Notes: generated from the letters alone by a model not told the origin. A stretch of 64,000 nt of DNA from Segatella copri (GCF_002224675.1 NZ_NMPZ01000009.1:88269-152268); one strand, 5' to 3'. Shown: positions 53,456-62,297, counted from the first letter of the stretch. Numbers and translations are program-made.

Positions 53456-53559
53456 ATTCTTTGCTTTAAAATTTTATGTTTATATGTATAGCATCGTCCT
53501 CCCAATTCTGATATAATCTCAGAATTAGACTTTGCCTCTATACCATATTCCGTAATCAT
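53452..53559 (-). pseudogene. truncated hipB 5' fragment acting as leader ORF
   Basis: It encodes MITEYGIEAKSNSEIISELG as in hipB, then 15 unrelated residues, and stops in the overlap with the next start (ATGA). It retains the hipB promoter at 53564-53594. Its HTH is gone, so repression is impossible, but it may drive and couple translation of the 272-residue gene. Confidence 0.8.
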
Positions 53560-53563
53560 GCTG

Positions 53564-53594
53564 CAAATATAGTAATTTCTATATTTATCTCAAA
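53564..53594 (-). promoter_or_regulatory. duplicated hipB-type promoter driving the 272-residue gene
   Basis: TTTG, 19 nt, TATATTTG on the minus strand. It is intact despite loss of the hipB body. Confidence 0.75.
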
Positions 53595-53645
53595 ACATCA
53601 GGTTAAATGTTTAAACTTTTTTAGTTGTTACAATAGAAAATGTTA

Positions 53646-53937
53646 CTAAAGATGCTTTGCAGATATACCATAAAGAAAAACGCCCAAGGTTACTGGCAAA
53701 TTCTTTTTCCTATCTGTACACAGATTTCTTACGCAGCCCTTCTTGAAATAAGCAGGAAAATGAATTTCGCCATTACCGCTACCTGCCATAACAGCTATAC
53801 CTATATAATATTTATGATTGCGCTCCAGCTTCAATGGTTCTTCTATCCAAACTGATAAATCCTTCTTATCTGAAATTTCGGATAATCGGACGTACAAAGG
53901 TTGATACTGTACAGGCACAAGACTTGTTCCCTTTACT
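53646..53937 (-). pseudogene. 3' fragment of carboxypeptidase-regulatory-like gene
   Basis: Ninety residues nearly identical to the C-terminus of the neighbouring 272-residue protein (LSEISDKKDLSVWIEEPLKL and LCTDRKKNLPVTLG), with GIAVMAGSG for GVAVMASSG. There is no signal peptide or start. The similarity ends abruptly at 53937. Confidence 0.85.
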
Positions 53938-53963
53938 CAAGTTTCGCATGTAAGCCCCCACAC

Positions 53964-54180
53964 GCCCTGAAAGGGCAGAAGCTCCTAGCCCTGAAAGGGC
54001 ATCGCCCTGGGTGCTTATGAATGCAAACCTGTCGCTCTGTAAGGACAAAAGCTTTCAAATACCTGGCAATATACAAAGCTTTTGCCCTTCTATTGAGAAC
54101 TTGCCCTTTCATATTTTGCCTACATGTTTCAAAAAGATGCATATCTATCTTCAAACGTTGATGTCCTGAAACAGGACATC
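53964..54180. repeat. GCCCTGAAAGGGC repeats and terminal hairpin
   Basis: GCCCTGAAAGGGC occurs at 53964-53976 and 53988-54000; AAAGCTTT-type and AGGACA elements follow, and a perfect 9-bp stem (GATGTCCTG/CAGGACATC) lies at 54160-54180, just past the stop of the nitroreductase on the minus strand. The hairpin may terminate that gene. The rest resembles dispersed intergenic palindromes; no gene is seen. Confidence 0.6.
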
Positions 54181-54194
54181 AACCTTCATTTGTC

Positions 54195-54836
54195 TTAATC
54201 CATGAACTTGATCATGTCCTGGTGTCTTGGCTTTGCCTCCGGCGATTCGTCAGGATAACCCAGGGCGATGCAGTAGAGCAGTTTGTAATTCTTGGAGAAT
54301 GCCATACGGTCGAGGTAAGGCTTGGCTGACGGCGAATCCAATATCCAACGGGCAGAACTGCCCAGGCAGCAGGAGCCGATGCCCTTTGCCCATGCTGCAA
54401 GAATGATATTCTCGCCAAGCAAACCGCAATCAATCTGCGCCATATCATAAGTCGTATCGTAGGCGATGCAAACCACGCATGGAGCATTCACGAAGATGTT
54501 CTTGAAGCCCTTGCGCTCGGCTATCTTAGGATTATCCTTTACCACGGCTTGGGTTATCGAATCGATGATGGCAGGAGAATCTATCACTCTGATTTCATAC
54601 GACTGCAGGTTCTGACCGTTTGGCGCATGGATGCCGCATTTCAGAATCTCGTTCAGGGTATCGCGGCTGATTGCGGAATCCTTGTAAGCACGGATGCTTC
54701 TGCGACTCATCATCAAATCGGTTACCACACTTGCAGAATCAACGCTGGTCGTTGCTTCCGGCTGTCTGTTCTCATTGCAAGCAGTTAACATCAGTGCAGC
54801 TGCCAATCCTAAAAAAAACTTCTTCATATTATTCAT
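54195..54836 (-). CDS. nitroreductase-family lipoprotein
   Basis: A 213-residue protein with lipoprotein signal (LGLAAALMLTACNEN) and a full nitroreductase/NADH-oxidase-like FMN fold: MMSRRSIRAYKDSAISRDTL, HAPNGQNLQSYEIRVIDSP, NAPCVVCIAYD, ILAAWAKGIGSCCLGSS and LYCIALGYPDE. Family members reduce nitro compounds or quinones with FMN. Outer-membrane or periplasmic lipoprotein nitroreductases are common in Bacteroidales. The start could also be ATG 54827, three codons on. Its -7 box is TATCTTTG at 54910-54917, 73 nt away. Confidence 0.85.
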   Translation of the reverse strand: MNNMKKFFLGLAAALMLTACNENRQPEATTSVDSASVVTDLMMSRRSIRAYKDSAISRDTLNEILKCGIHAPNGQNLQSYEIRVIDSPAIIDSITQAVVKDNPKIAERKGFKNIFVNAPCVVCIAYDTTYDMAQIDCGLLGENIILAAWAKGIGSCCLGSSARWILDSPSAKPYLDRMAFSKNYKLLYCIALGYPDESPEAKPRHQDMIKFMD

Positions 54837-54909
54837 GATTAAACTTATATGATTAAACTTATATTGATAATTAGTATTTATCTATGTAGCGTTATTAGTA
54901 TATAACGTG

Positions 54910-54917
54910 CAAAGATA
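54910..54917 (-). promoter_or_regulatory. -7 element of nitroreductase-lipoprotein promoter
   Basis: TATCTTTG on the minus strand. The 73-nt leader contains a direct repeat TGATTAAACTTATAT. Confidence 0.6.
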
Positions 54918-55054
54918 GCAACAAATATTGATATCCAAGAAGATACGTTATGCTTTTTAAGAGTTTTTATCGGTCTCTCTGCCATTCTTTTAACAAGTAT
55001 ATATCATAGCCAAACATTTTCCACCTATTTTGCTAGAATCTCCCAAAAACTTCG

Positions 55055-55062
55055 TATCTTTG
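55055..55062 (+). promoter_or_regulatory. -7 element of membrane-protein gene
   Basis: TATCTTTG, with TTTG 22 nt upstream at 55029-55032, a little beyond ideal spacing. The start codon is 51 nt downstream. Confidence 0.65.
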
Positions 55063-55113
55063 CAATAGCTTTATGCAAGATAAGCTGTTTATAAAATCAT
55101 CAAACGTAGAATT

Positions 55114-55791
55114 ATGGAAAGAAAAAGTCATTCTATAAATATAAATCGCATTGCACAATATGCCATGTATGCATATTGCATTTTCGCATTGTTTTCGCTG
55201 GCATTTTCTGTTTGCAGACAAGCGGACTTATCCTTCAGAACAAGTCCCATCCTGATTCCATTAAGTCCCATCCTGGTTACCATCAAGCAACTGGTCTTGC
55301 AGCTCGCCCCTATAGCTTTATGGGGAATATTCCGCTACACGCTACCGGCAGGCGTAAAATTGCTACGACGCTGCAGCGAGTTGATGGTACTTTACTATGT
55401 GCTCTCATTCATCCTGGGCCAATGCTTCAATCTTCATCTCGTAAAGATGATGCAGAACGGACAGATTACCCAAATGGCTTCCATACTCACCTGGACAGAA
55501 AGCACGACGGGCCTGATTTCCGTCATCGCCTCCCTGGTAGCCGGCTGTCATCTGTGCAGCAAGCACAGGGGCAACATGCGCAAACTGGGCATAGCCCTTG
55601 TCCTGGTTTTCATCGCATGGCTGCTATGCTCGAATCTCCTCCCTGCGGCAGTGTTTTATCTGGCAGGCAACACCCAGCAGGCAGCCTTCACCTGCATGAA
55701 TCTCATCAGTATGATAACCACAACATCGGCTTATATATACGCATACTATAGAATGTATCGGGCGATAAAAACTATAGGATGTATCGGGTAA
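55114..55791 (+). CDS. polytopic membrane protein, DUF2975-like
   Basis: A 225-residue protein with about five membrane segments (AYCIFALFSLAFSVC, IKQLVLQLAPIALWGIF, LMVLYYVLSFILGQCF, GLISVIASLVAGCHL, IALVLVFIAWLLC). It resembles small Bacteroidales membrane proteins of the DUF2975 group in length and topology, but I cannot confirm the family. No catalytic motif. It is divergent from the nitroreductase gene. The function is unknown. Confidence 0.6.
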   Translation: MERKSHSININRIAQYAMYAYCIFALFSLAFSVCRQADLSFRTSPILIPLSPILVTIKQLVLQLAPIALWGIFRYTLPAGVKLLRRCSELMVLYYVLSFILGQCFNLHLVKMMQNGQITQMASILTWTESTTGLISVIASLVAGCHLCSKHRGNMRKLGIALVLVFIAWLLCSNLLPAAVFYLAGNTQQAAFTCMNLISMITTTSAYIYAYYRMYRAIKTIGCIG

Positions 55792-55859
55792 TAAAACTAA
55801 ATAAATACAAATTCTCGGATATACAGTTTTACAGAAAGTGTTATCAGTTCTACAGAAAG

Positions 55860-55946
55860 AAATTTGCAATGCACTGCAAATTTTACCAAGGAACACAAGA
55901 AATTTGCAATGCACTGCAAATTTACCGAAAAACTTTCGTATATTTG
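55860..55946 (+). promoter_or_regulatory. two identical palindromes ahead of a -7 element
   Basis: Identical 24-nt palindromes at 55860-55883 and 55900-55923 (core TTTGCAATGCACTGCAAA), 40 nt apart, then TATATTTG at 55939-55946. The following ATG opens only seven codons (MNSKVNK). This may be the regulatory region of a lost gene. The gap 55792-56091 holds nothing else recognisable. Confidence 0.6.
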
Positions 55947-56091
55947 CAGCGCATTTCATTTTTAGCAATCAAGATAGAATGCAAAATGAATAGCAAAGTG
56001 AATAAATAGAACATAAAGAGAATATGTGCTCGACTGGCTTATGGAATGCTATGATTCGACTAAAAAATAAGACTCACATAGAAAAGCAATG

Positions 56092-56520
56092 ATGGAAAAG
56101 AATCAGATTTTTGAAAATATCATGAGCCGTACATCGGTGAGAAGCTATACAGACATGCCACCGCTCGCCATTGTGGTTTGCGGATGTCTGGACAAGACAC
56201 TGGAAGGCATCGAGCAGGAGTTCTGGATTCAAGACTGTTCGGCTGCCACGGAGAACATCCTGCTCATGGCTCACGGCTTGGGACTTGGTGGAGTATGGAC
56301 AGCCCTCTATCCCCTGAAAGAACGATACGAGGGAATGCAGCAACTGCTGCATCTGCCCAAGACGATGATTCCGCTCAACACCCTTATCATCGGATATCCG
56401 AAGAATCAGGTGGCAGCAAAGGATAAGTGGAAAGAGGAAAATATTTCCTATAATAAATTGGATGGAGAAAAATTCATAATACAAGAGAAAGAAGAAGAAA
56501 TAGGAAAAGAAGAAAAATAA
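56092..56520 (+). pseudogene. nitroreductase with internal in-frame deletion
   Basis: The frame starts MEKNQIFENIMSRTSVRSYT, the normal nitroreductase N-terminus, but jumps at once to DMPPLAIVVCGCLDKTLEG. About 55-60 residues that normally hold the first FMN-binding helix and loop (present in the gene at 54195) are missing. The remainder, with FWIQDCSAATENILLMAHGL and LNTLIIGYPKNQ, is intact to a Lys/Glu-rich tail. Without the deleted part FMN binding is unlikely. It may still be translated. Confidence 0.8.
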
Positions 56521-56531
56521 TAATAAGGAGT

Positions 56532-58475
56532 ATGAATATCAAGGAGAATTATCAACAATATGTAAGCCGATATGCTTCTGAGGTGGCTGCCCTGAAGCGT
56601 AAGAATACGGGATTTATAACAGAAGAGCTGCTGGCTTTCGGCGGCATCCTCGCCTTCCTGATCTGCTATTTCGCATTGGATGGAGATACGCAGAACTATC
56701 TGTTGGGGGCGGTGTTGTGCCTGATTGCCTATCTGGGTATCAGAAGACTTGACGACAAAAATAAGGAGAAGATAGAGCATCTTTCGGCTTTGCTCAAGGT
56801 TTATCAGGACGAAATCAAGGCTTTGGAGGGCGATTTCTCACCTTTCGAGACGGGCGATTCCTATCAGAATCCGCAGCATCCTTATTCCTTCGACCTCGAT
56901 GTCTTCGGCAAGAGTTCGCTGTTCAACCGCATCTGCCGAACCATCACATCGGGCGGTTCGGAGGCACTCGCCAGGAATCTTACCCGGGATACGCCTCTGA
57001 ATATGGAAGATATCAAAAGAAGAAGAGAGTTGCAGAAGGAATTGGCGGGAGAAGGCGAAAACTGGCGAATGGAATTCCTGGCACTTGGCGAAAAGAACAG
57101 AAGCCAAACTGCGGATGGCAAAATGGTGAATGGCAAGATGAAGAAGATTGATTCTGCTGCGGTGGTAGATGCGATGCAGAAGGTTTCGAAGATGGAGGTG
57201 CCGGCATGGTTTGGATCACCGGTTTCGCTCGTTATCGGATGGCTGCTGATTATCGGAGTCATCGGTTCCGTGATTTTATCGATATGCGATATGGTTTCGG
57301 TGAATTTCGCCCTGTGGTGGGTGTTGGTTCAATACATGGTGGTGTTCTTTGTCTGCAAGCAGACACTTGACAAGATAGACAGCAATGGCGGCAAGCTTCG
57401 ACATCAGCTCATCGCCTATGCCCAGATACTTCAGCTTATCAACAGGCGCAATTTCCATAGCGAATTAGGCAAGGAGATGCAGAATTCCCTGGCAGATGCC
57501 CTGCCTTCCTTTGCCCAACTGGAAAAGATATTGAAGGGGTATGACAGAAGAGGCAACTTCCTGGGTCTTTTCTTCACCGATGCCTTCATGCTGAGCGATT
57601 TCTTCCTGGTTCGCAGTTTCCTGAAATGGAAGAATACCTATATGATGAAGATGGAGGAATGGATGCATATCATCAGCGAGATGGATGCAATGGTTTCGAT
57701 GGCGGATTTCAGATATAATCATCCGGAGGCGGAAGAGGCGGAATTTGTTTCTGGAAGTCCGGAAGCAGATACCGAAAGCGATGTTTCTGAAAATGCAGGA
57801 ATCGGAAGTCCGGAAATCGTGTTCGAGGGAAAGAATCTCTATCATCCTTTCCTGGGTGCCAAGGCGGTGAAGAACGATTTCACCATCAAGGACGACAACT
57901 ATTATATCATCACCGGAGCCAACATGGCGGGAAAAAGTACCTTCCTGCGTTCGCTGGGCGTGAACTATATCCTGGCGATGGCGGGTATGCCGGTATTTGC
58001 GGATCAACTGAAGATTTCACGTTTCAGATTGTTCTCGAGCATGAGAACCACCGATGATTTGACGCACGGCATCTCTTATTTCAATGCAGAATTGATTAGA
58101 TTGGAGGAACTTCTGAAGTTCTGCAAGGAAAGTGCAGAGGGAAAGTTCTACAAGGAAAGTATAGCGGGCAATAAGGAATCACTCCGAACGCTGATTATTC
58201 TGGATGAGATTCTGAAGGGAACGAATTCATTGGATAAGCTGAATGGTTCGAGAAAGTTCCTCGAAGCCATCGCCAAGCAGCCGGTGAGCGGCATTATTGC
58301 TACCCACGATTTGGAACTCTCCAAGATGGAGAATGATGCATCAGGCAAATTCCACAACTATTGTTTCGAGATAGATTTGGGCACGGATGTTACCTATACT
58401 TATAAGATACAGAAGGGCGTGGCAAGAAACCAGAATGCCACCTTCTTGCTGAATAAGATTCTGGAGAAATATTAG
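56532..58475 (+). CDS. MutS-related ATPase with membrane segments
   Basis: A 647-residue protein. The N-terminal ~100 residues include a membrane hairpin (ELLAFGGILAFLICYFALDG and YLLGAVLCLIAYLGI). A helical core follows, with two more hydrophobic segments (VSLVIGWLLIIGVIGSVILS, FALWWVLVQYMVVFFVC). The C-terminal MutS-family ATPase domain has GANMAGKSTFLRSL near residue 463, MRTTDDLTHGISYFNAEL, LIILDEILKGTNSLD and GIIATHDLELSKM. It lacks the mismatch-recognition domain, so it is a MutS paralogue of the membrane-linked Bacteroidetes type; its DNA role is unknown. The start is 11 nt after the truncated nitroreductase. Confidence 0.88.
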   Translation: MNIKENYQQYVSRYASEVAALKRKNTGFITEELLAFGGILAFLICYFALDGDTQNYLLGAVLCLIAYLGIRRLDDKNKEKIEHLSALLKVYQDEIKALEGDFSPFETGDSYQNPQHPYSFDLDVFGKSSLFNRICRTITSGGSEALARNLTRDTPLNMEDIKRRRELQKELAGEGENWRMEFLALGEKNRSQTADGKMVNGKMKKIDSAAVVDAMQKVSKMEVPAWFGSPVSLVIGWLLIIGVIGSVILSICDMVSVNFALWWVLVQYMVVFFVCKQTLDKIDSNGGKLRHQLIAYAQILQLINRRNFHSELGKEMQNSLADALPSFAQLEKILKGYDRRGNFLGLFFTDAFMLSDFFLVRSFLKWKNTYMMKMEEWMHIISEMDAMVSMADFRYNHPEAEEAEFVSGSPEADTESDVSENAGIGSPEIVFEGKNLYHPFLGAKAVKNDFTIKDDNYYIITGANMAGKSTFLRSLGVNYILAMAGMPVFADQLKISRFRLFSSMRTTDDLTHGISYFNAELIRLEELLKFCKESAEGKFYKESIAGNKESLRTLIILDEILKGTNSLDKLNGSRKFLEAIAKQPVSGIIATHDLELSKMENDASGKFHNYCFEIDLGTDVTYTYKIQKGVARNQNATFLLNKILEKY

Positions 58476-58488
58476 AATAAAAAGAGAA

Positions 58489-58533
58489 ACTCCCGATAAT
58501 TTGATCAGTTTCAAATTATCGGGAGTTTTCCTT
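58489..58533. terminator. bidirectional terminator after MutS-related gene
   Basis: Arms ACTCCCGATAATTTGA and TCAAATTATCGGGAGT, a 16-bp stem. T-rich DNA follows on the plus strand, and CTCTTTTT on the minus strand. Confidence 0.88.
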
Positions 58534-58544
58534 TTAAATTAACG

Positions 58545-58708
58545 AATCTAACTCGCTCTAAATTGGACTTTGATTGAAAATCAAGAAGTTGGGCGTTTGC
58601 CTATATTATATAGGTAACAATATGGAAACGAGCGGACTTCTGCTCGTTTCTGTATTTTGCAATATGCAAAGAACGCATCAATTCGGGGACAAAGATACGA
58701 TATTTTCC
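58545..58708. repeat. 164-bp direct repeat, left copy
   Basis: Almost identical to 63664-63827. It holds a strong hairpin (GAAACGAGC/GCTCGTTTC), the palindrome CCTATATTATATAGG, and TATCTTTG on the minus strand (58690-58697). Weaker similarity extends to about 58790. Between 58709 and 58987 there is no recognisable gene. Confidence 0.88.
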
Positions 58709-58987
58709 TTAATATCCCATAATTTGCAAGAAGAGAAACATAGAAATTAGGACTTTTTTACATGAAATCTCAATTTGTAAACATAACCCCATCATAAAAA
58801 ATGAATAGCAAGTATTCCTGCTGAGTTTATCAAATCAGGACCATTGTTGTTGATGACAACTCTACCATCAGCTCATATATACCTTTCCGACACAAGCATA
58901 TAGTGCTTTCATTTGTAAAATGATGTAATCCTAAGCAATAAACTTTAGCAATCTTCGTTCTTTTATTAAACCCCAAAATAAGAACAT

Positions 58988-59293
58988 ATGTATGTATCAT
59001 CAAGACAAGGATATAAACCTCCTGTAAAATCAACAGGAAAAGTCAAAGAATATACACATTTTGCTTCTTTGAAGTATTGCAACGGTGCGGAGACGTCCTA
59101 CACCTACGACCCACAGCGTCGCAGATTACAGAACCTCACCGTGAACAGTGGTGGCAACGCCATTATGGACAATGCCTATACCTACGATGCGGTGAGCAAT
59201 GTGCTCAGCGTGGTAAATGGTGCGTCAGTTCCACAGAGTGGCAAGGCTGGCGGACAGATGGCGCATACCAATACATACTCTAACAGTAGCTAA
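58988..59293 (+). pseudogene. Rhs/YD-repeat protein fragment
   Basis: About 100 codons with NGAETSYTYDPQRRRLQNLT and NAYTYDAVSNVLSVVNG, typical YD repeats of Rhs polymorphic toxins. The N-terminal 25 residues are unrelated, and the frame ends early at SNSS. The large Rhs body and shell domains are missing. Confidence 0.85.
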
Positions 59294-59534
59294 GGCTCGG
59301 AATATTTCGACCAAGCTTACGTATGCAGGAGCTGTTTTGACAGGAGCTGATATACTCCTTTCTGGAGAGATTAAGCCTTCACATTTAATAAATGGAGCTA
59401 TGCTTGGTGTTTCAACAACTGGTGTTGGAACTATTATTGCTGGAGTATGGTTTATAGCAGGCTATGGTACAATGAGAATTAATTATATTTTTACAGGAGA
59501 AGCTAAAGGCATAAGTGATATTTATCTTATATAA
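59286..59534 (+). pseudogene. Rhs C-terminal tip fragment, frameshifted
   Basis: An 80-residue stretch (STKLTYAGAVLTGADILLSG, then GVGTIIAGVWFIAGYGTMRI) in a different frame from the YD fragment. It resembles the membrane-rich linker and tip often found at Rhs C-termini. It is not a complete toxin. A fusion of two displaced pieces is likely. Confidence 0.65.
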
Positions 59535-59574
59535 GAAAATTAACGCAATGAAATGATCAAAATATTTAAAGACA

Positions 59575-60198
59575 ATGAAAAGAATTATCGATAGTACATT
59601 AGTAATACTTTCTTTGATGTTGATCTTCGGTTGCAAGGAAAGTAAGGTGGGGCAGGGAAACCCTACCAAAGACAGCATGTCTATTGACACCGATAGTGTG
59701 ATTTCGGGCAAAGTCTTTAACAAGCAAGATATTGCATCGGAAGATACGCTTAACGCTGTTATAAGAACACAATCTCCCAAGTCCAAGGATTTCGATTTTG
59801 AAGTATTTATTATGCGAGGGGAGAAAACTGTACAAATTATACCTTTCTCTTATCCAAAGGACGATACTTTTGACCCAAATGGTGGCCGGAAGGATAGCTG
59901 TCTGATGGCTGATGTGACGTTTGATGGCAATAAAGATCTGTTGGTATATTTGGGACAATTCGGAAATCAAGGTGTGGAATATTGGGATGCTTATGTCTGG
60001 AATGAAGTCAAGCAGAAGTTCTTGTTTGTTCCATCATTCCATGATATTCCCAATCCTACGCTTAACGAAAAAGAAAAGATTATAGAATCTTTCAGCCGTG
60101 GTTCTGCCGTTGATTATGAGTTTGGAAAATGGAAGTTCGAGAAAGGAGTGTTTGTACAAAAAGAACTTCTGTCACACCCTCCGAGAGAGTGTGAGTAG
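59575..60198 (+). CDS. lipoprotein, possible immunity protein (paralogue A)
   Basis: A 207-residue lipoprotein (VILSLMLIFGCKESK lipobox). The mature part has DSCLMADVTFDGNKDLLVYL, GVEYWDAYVWNEVKQKF and IPNPTLNEKEKIIESFSRGS, the pattern of XAC2610-like/FG-GAP-type lipoproteins. A paralogue is at 60838 (DSCLLTDLNFDGIKEDVLFY). Genes of this kind often follow Rhs tips and are candidate immunity or antitoxin-like partners; this is inferred from position only. The first 40 nt after the Rhs fragment contain no promoter I can see. Confidence 0.72.
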   Translation: MKRIIDSTLVILSLMLIFGCKESKVGQGNPTKDSMSIDTDSVISGKVFNKQDIASEDTLNAVIRTQSPKSKDFDFEVFIMRGEKTVQIIPFSYPKDDTFDPNGGRKDSCLMADVTFDGNKDLLVYLGQFGNQGVEYWDAYVWNEVKQKFLFVPSFHDIPNPTLNEKEKIIESFSRGSAVDYEFGKWKFEKGVFVQKELLSHPPRECE

Positions 60199-60303
60199 TG
60201 TTATTCTCCGTTCATCACCACTTCATGGCCTCCTTGGGAAGCAACAACTTCGTGCTTTTTCTAAAGGTATGGATTCAAAAAACAGACGCAACAAGTGATA
60301 AAA

Positions 60304-60330
60304 AGATAGGGAACGCAGTGCGTTGCCTAT
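60304..60330 (+). terminator. hairpin within decayed segment
   Basis: Arms GATAGG..AACGC and GCGTT..CCTATC, followed by TTCGTTTCT. It could terminate paralogue A. It lies inside a spurious reading frame. Confidence 0.5.
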
Positions 60331-60377
60331 CTTCGTTTCTATTACTTGCCGATGCAGACAGTGAAGGAAATACACGT

Positions 60378-60599
60378 ATGGAGGGAGTTCTTAACATCCA
60401 ACAAAATGCTGATAATACAGAAGTTTGGTATTTGTTGCCTTTCAAAGATTATAGAGCAGTTGTCTTGGCTACATTCTATAGTGACGGTGAGAGTATCTTT
60501 AAAGATGTGACAGATAATTATAAGAAGACTTATCCTCACATTAAAAAGGTCGAGCTACAAGCCATTTGTGCTATAGAGAAATTGAAGCCGGACAAATAA
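60378..60599 (+). pseudogene. unrecognised fragment before recombinase relic
   Basis: An open stretch of about 73 codons (MEGVLNIQQNADNTEVWYLL, YPHIKKVELQAICAIEKL) without a family match. The frame extends upstream through a hairpin but has no credible start there. It may be a residue of an immunity-like gene. Confidence 0.35.
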
Positions 60600-60600
60600 T

Positions 60601-60823
60601 TGATAGAAGTAAGTTACATTTATATCTGAATAAATTGCAACATTGTGGCATTAACCTCTACATTCAAAAGGAACAGCTTATATTGTTGGACGATGAAGGG
60701 CATCCGTCCCTTTTTGCTCCTATAATGATAGCCACGCTTTCGACCTGTGCGCAATTGGAGCGTGATAATATCTCATTCCGATTACAGTCAGGAAGGAAGC
60801 GGTTTATATCTTTGTCGCAATAA
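60601..60823 (+). pseudogene. serine recombinase (resolvase/invertase) fragment
   Basis: Codons for YLNKLQHCGINLYIQKEQ and IATLSTCAQLERDNISFRLQ correspond to the second half of the resolvase catalytic domain. The N-terminal Ser nucleophile region and the HTH are gone. It marks past recombination in the Rhs region. Confidence 0.7.
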
Positions 60824-60837
60824 AAATAAAAAGAAGT

Positions 60838-61530
60838 ATGAAAAAGATAGTTTTTATTTTACTCATTTTTTGTAGTTTTCTTGTAGTATGGGGATGCTAT
60901 AAGAATAAAACGAAATGTGTTCCACAGAAAGAAGCAACTTCTGATTCTTCTATGAGAAGTAATGACGACACTCTAAGCCTTATGATAGAGCATGAGGTTG
61001 ACGATGTTGATTATGGAGTGATTATAAAACGTGGCGACAAGACCATTCATCGCTTCGGATACAAATATCCTGAAGATGATGATCTTGTACCAAATGAAGA
61101 ACGTATTGATAGTTGTCTGTTGACTGACTTGAATTTTGACGGTATAAAAGAAGATGTGCTGTTTTATTTGGGTAGCTTTGGTGCTTCTGGCACTGAACAT
61201 TTTGATGCATATGTTTGGAATCCTAATACTGAGCATTATGACAAAATTGAAGAATTCAAAGATATTCCAAACCCCAAAATCAGCGACAAATACAAGTGTA
61301 TTCTTTCAAGAGTGTATGTTTCTTCCGCAGAGAACGAATATGCAAAATATGTATGCTCCAATGGACATCTCATTAAGGTTGCCGAATTGAGACAATATTG
61401 GAAAGGGAACATTTATCCAGAGCGAGACAGGGCTGTTTATGAAGAGCATTTTGTTAAAGCTAATGTTTGGAAGAGAAACTTGAAACTAAATCAAATTAGC
61501 GATTTCTGGAAACCGGTCGTACCGTTTTGA
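60838..61530 (+). CDS. lipoprotein, possible immunity protein (paralogue B)
   Basis: A 230-residue lipoprotein paralogous to the one at 59575: signal VFILLIFCSFLVVWGC, then GVIIKRGDKTIHRFGYKYPE, DSCLLTDLNFDGIKEDVLFY and DAYVWNPNTEHYDKIEEFKD. It is a little longer at the C-terminus (WKGNIYPERDRAVYEEHFVK). Duplicated, diverged lipoprotein pairs after Rhs genes are typical of immunity arrays. The role is inferred. A terminator follows at 61568-61610. Confidence 0.72.
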   Translation: MKKIVFILLIFCSFLVVWGCYKNKTKCVPQKEATSDSSMRSNDDTLSLMIEHEVDDVDYGVIIKRGDKTIHRFGYKYPEDDDLVPNEERIDSCLLTDLNFDGIKEDVLFYLGSFGASGTEHFDAYVWNPNTEHYDKIEEFKDIPNPKISDKYKCILSRVYVSSAENEYAKYVCSNGHLIKVAELRQYWKGNIYPERDRAVYEEHFVKANVWKRNLKLNQISDFWKPVVPF

Positions 61531-61567
61531 TTATATCCAATTGGAGTTGGTGGGGTCATATAAAAAT

Positions 61568-61610
61568 AAAAGGAATTATGGGCAAATATCGCTTTCCATA
61601 ATTCCTTTCT
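61568..61610. terminator. hairpin terminator after paralogue B
   Basis: Arms AAAAGGAATTATGG and CCATAATTCCTTT with an intervening loop. Confidence 0.8.
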
Positions 61611-61624
61611 AATATTTTTTCTTT

Positions 61625-61793
61625 TTAATGAATTGTAGATATTACCTTTTTCCTATTATTAAAAATATATATGCGTCCGTTCTCTATGCTTGTTACCTTT
61701 TTTCCAGACAAATCATATATCTGTTCTCCCTTTTGTGGGCTTATTGTAATGTTATCGACTCCTGTTGTCGGGAAATCATCCGTTTAAGGGGTA
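61625..61793 (-). pseudogene. C-terminal secretion-tail fragment
   Basis: A minus-strand frame ending TISPQKGEQIYDLSGKKVTS and IYIFNNRKKV resembles the terminal sorting domains of secreted Bacteroidales proteins. It begins directly after an in-frame stop, so only the tail is left. In the wider gene-poor stretch 61531-62297 I also see a TACCTTTG at 61909 and a perfect TCACAATTTGTGA palindrome at 61947, but no intact gene. Confidence 0.55.
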
Positions 61794-62297
61794 AATACGG
61801 TGCAACGAGTTAAGCGATTAAAAATACACAATCATAGCAATAAAACTATTGATTTTACGTTCTTTTCAAAAAGGGTTTGTGCAATAGTGGCTTAAAGGCT
61901 AAAAGCACTACCTTTGAATGCTGTTAAATATGGTAATGTTCAAAGTCACAATTTGTGATATTGGAAAAATGAATATAAATATGACAGATAAAATAGAAAA
62001 AAAGGAGAGCAGCGAACTGTGTATATCACATAGGTGCATCCATTAAGGACTTAGGCAAAAAGTGTTTTGGTTTCTCCAAGATGGCAACAAAATAGTTCAA
62101 AGAGCGAATCGCCCCACTTTGGGGCTATATTTGGGCTACAGGAGGCATTTTCACGTTGCATAAACAACTCGTTCGCCAACTGGTTGTCAGAGTTAGTTAA
62201 CGCCGAGGATTGCATAAAGGCTTTCCAAGACATATGTTTAATTCAAATTTAATCCACTTTTAAAGTGGAGTCATGGATAAAATCATATAGAATAAAG

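Larger units (their letters stand above)
53493..53937. repeat. tandem duplication unit, second copy
   Basis: A 445-nt copy of 52487-52931. It contains the hipB 5' end and promoter and the 3' part of the carboxypeptidase-like gene (53646-53937, 90 codons without a start). Confidence 0.85.

Noticed and set aside
60098..60298. Short frame overlapping the end of the first lipoprotein paralogue
   Set aside because: Out of frame with a good gene and without a start signal.
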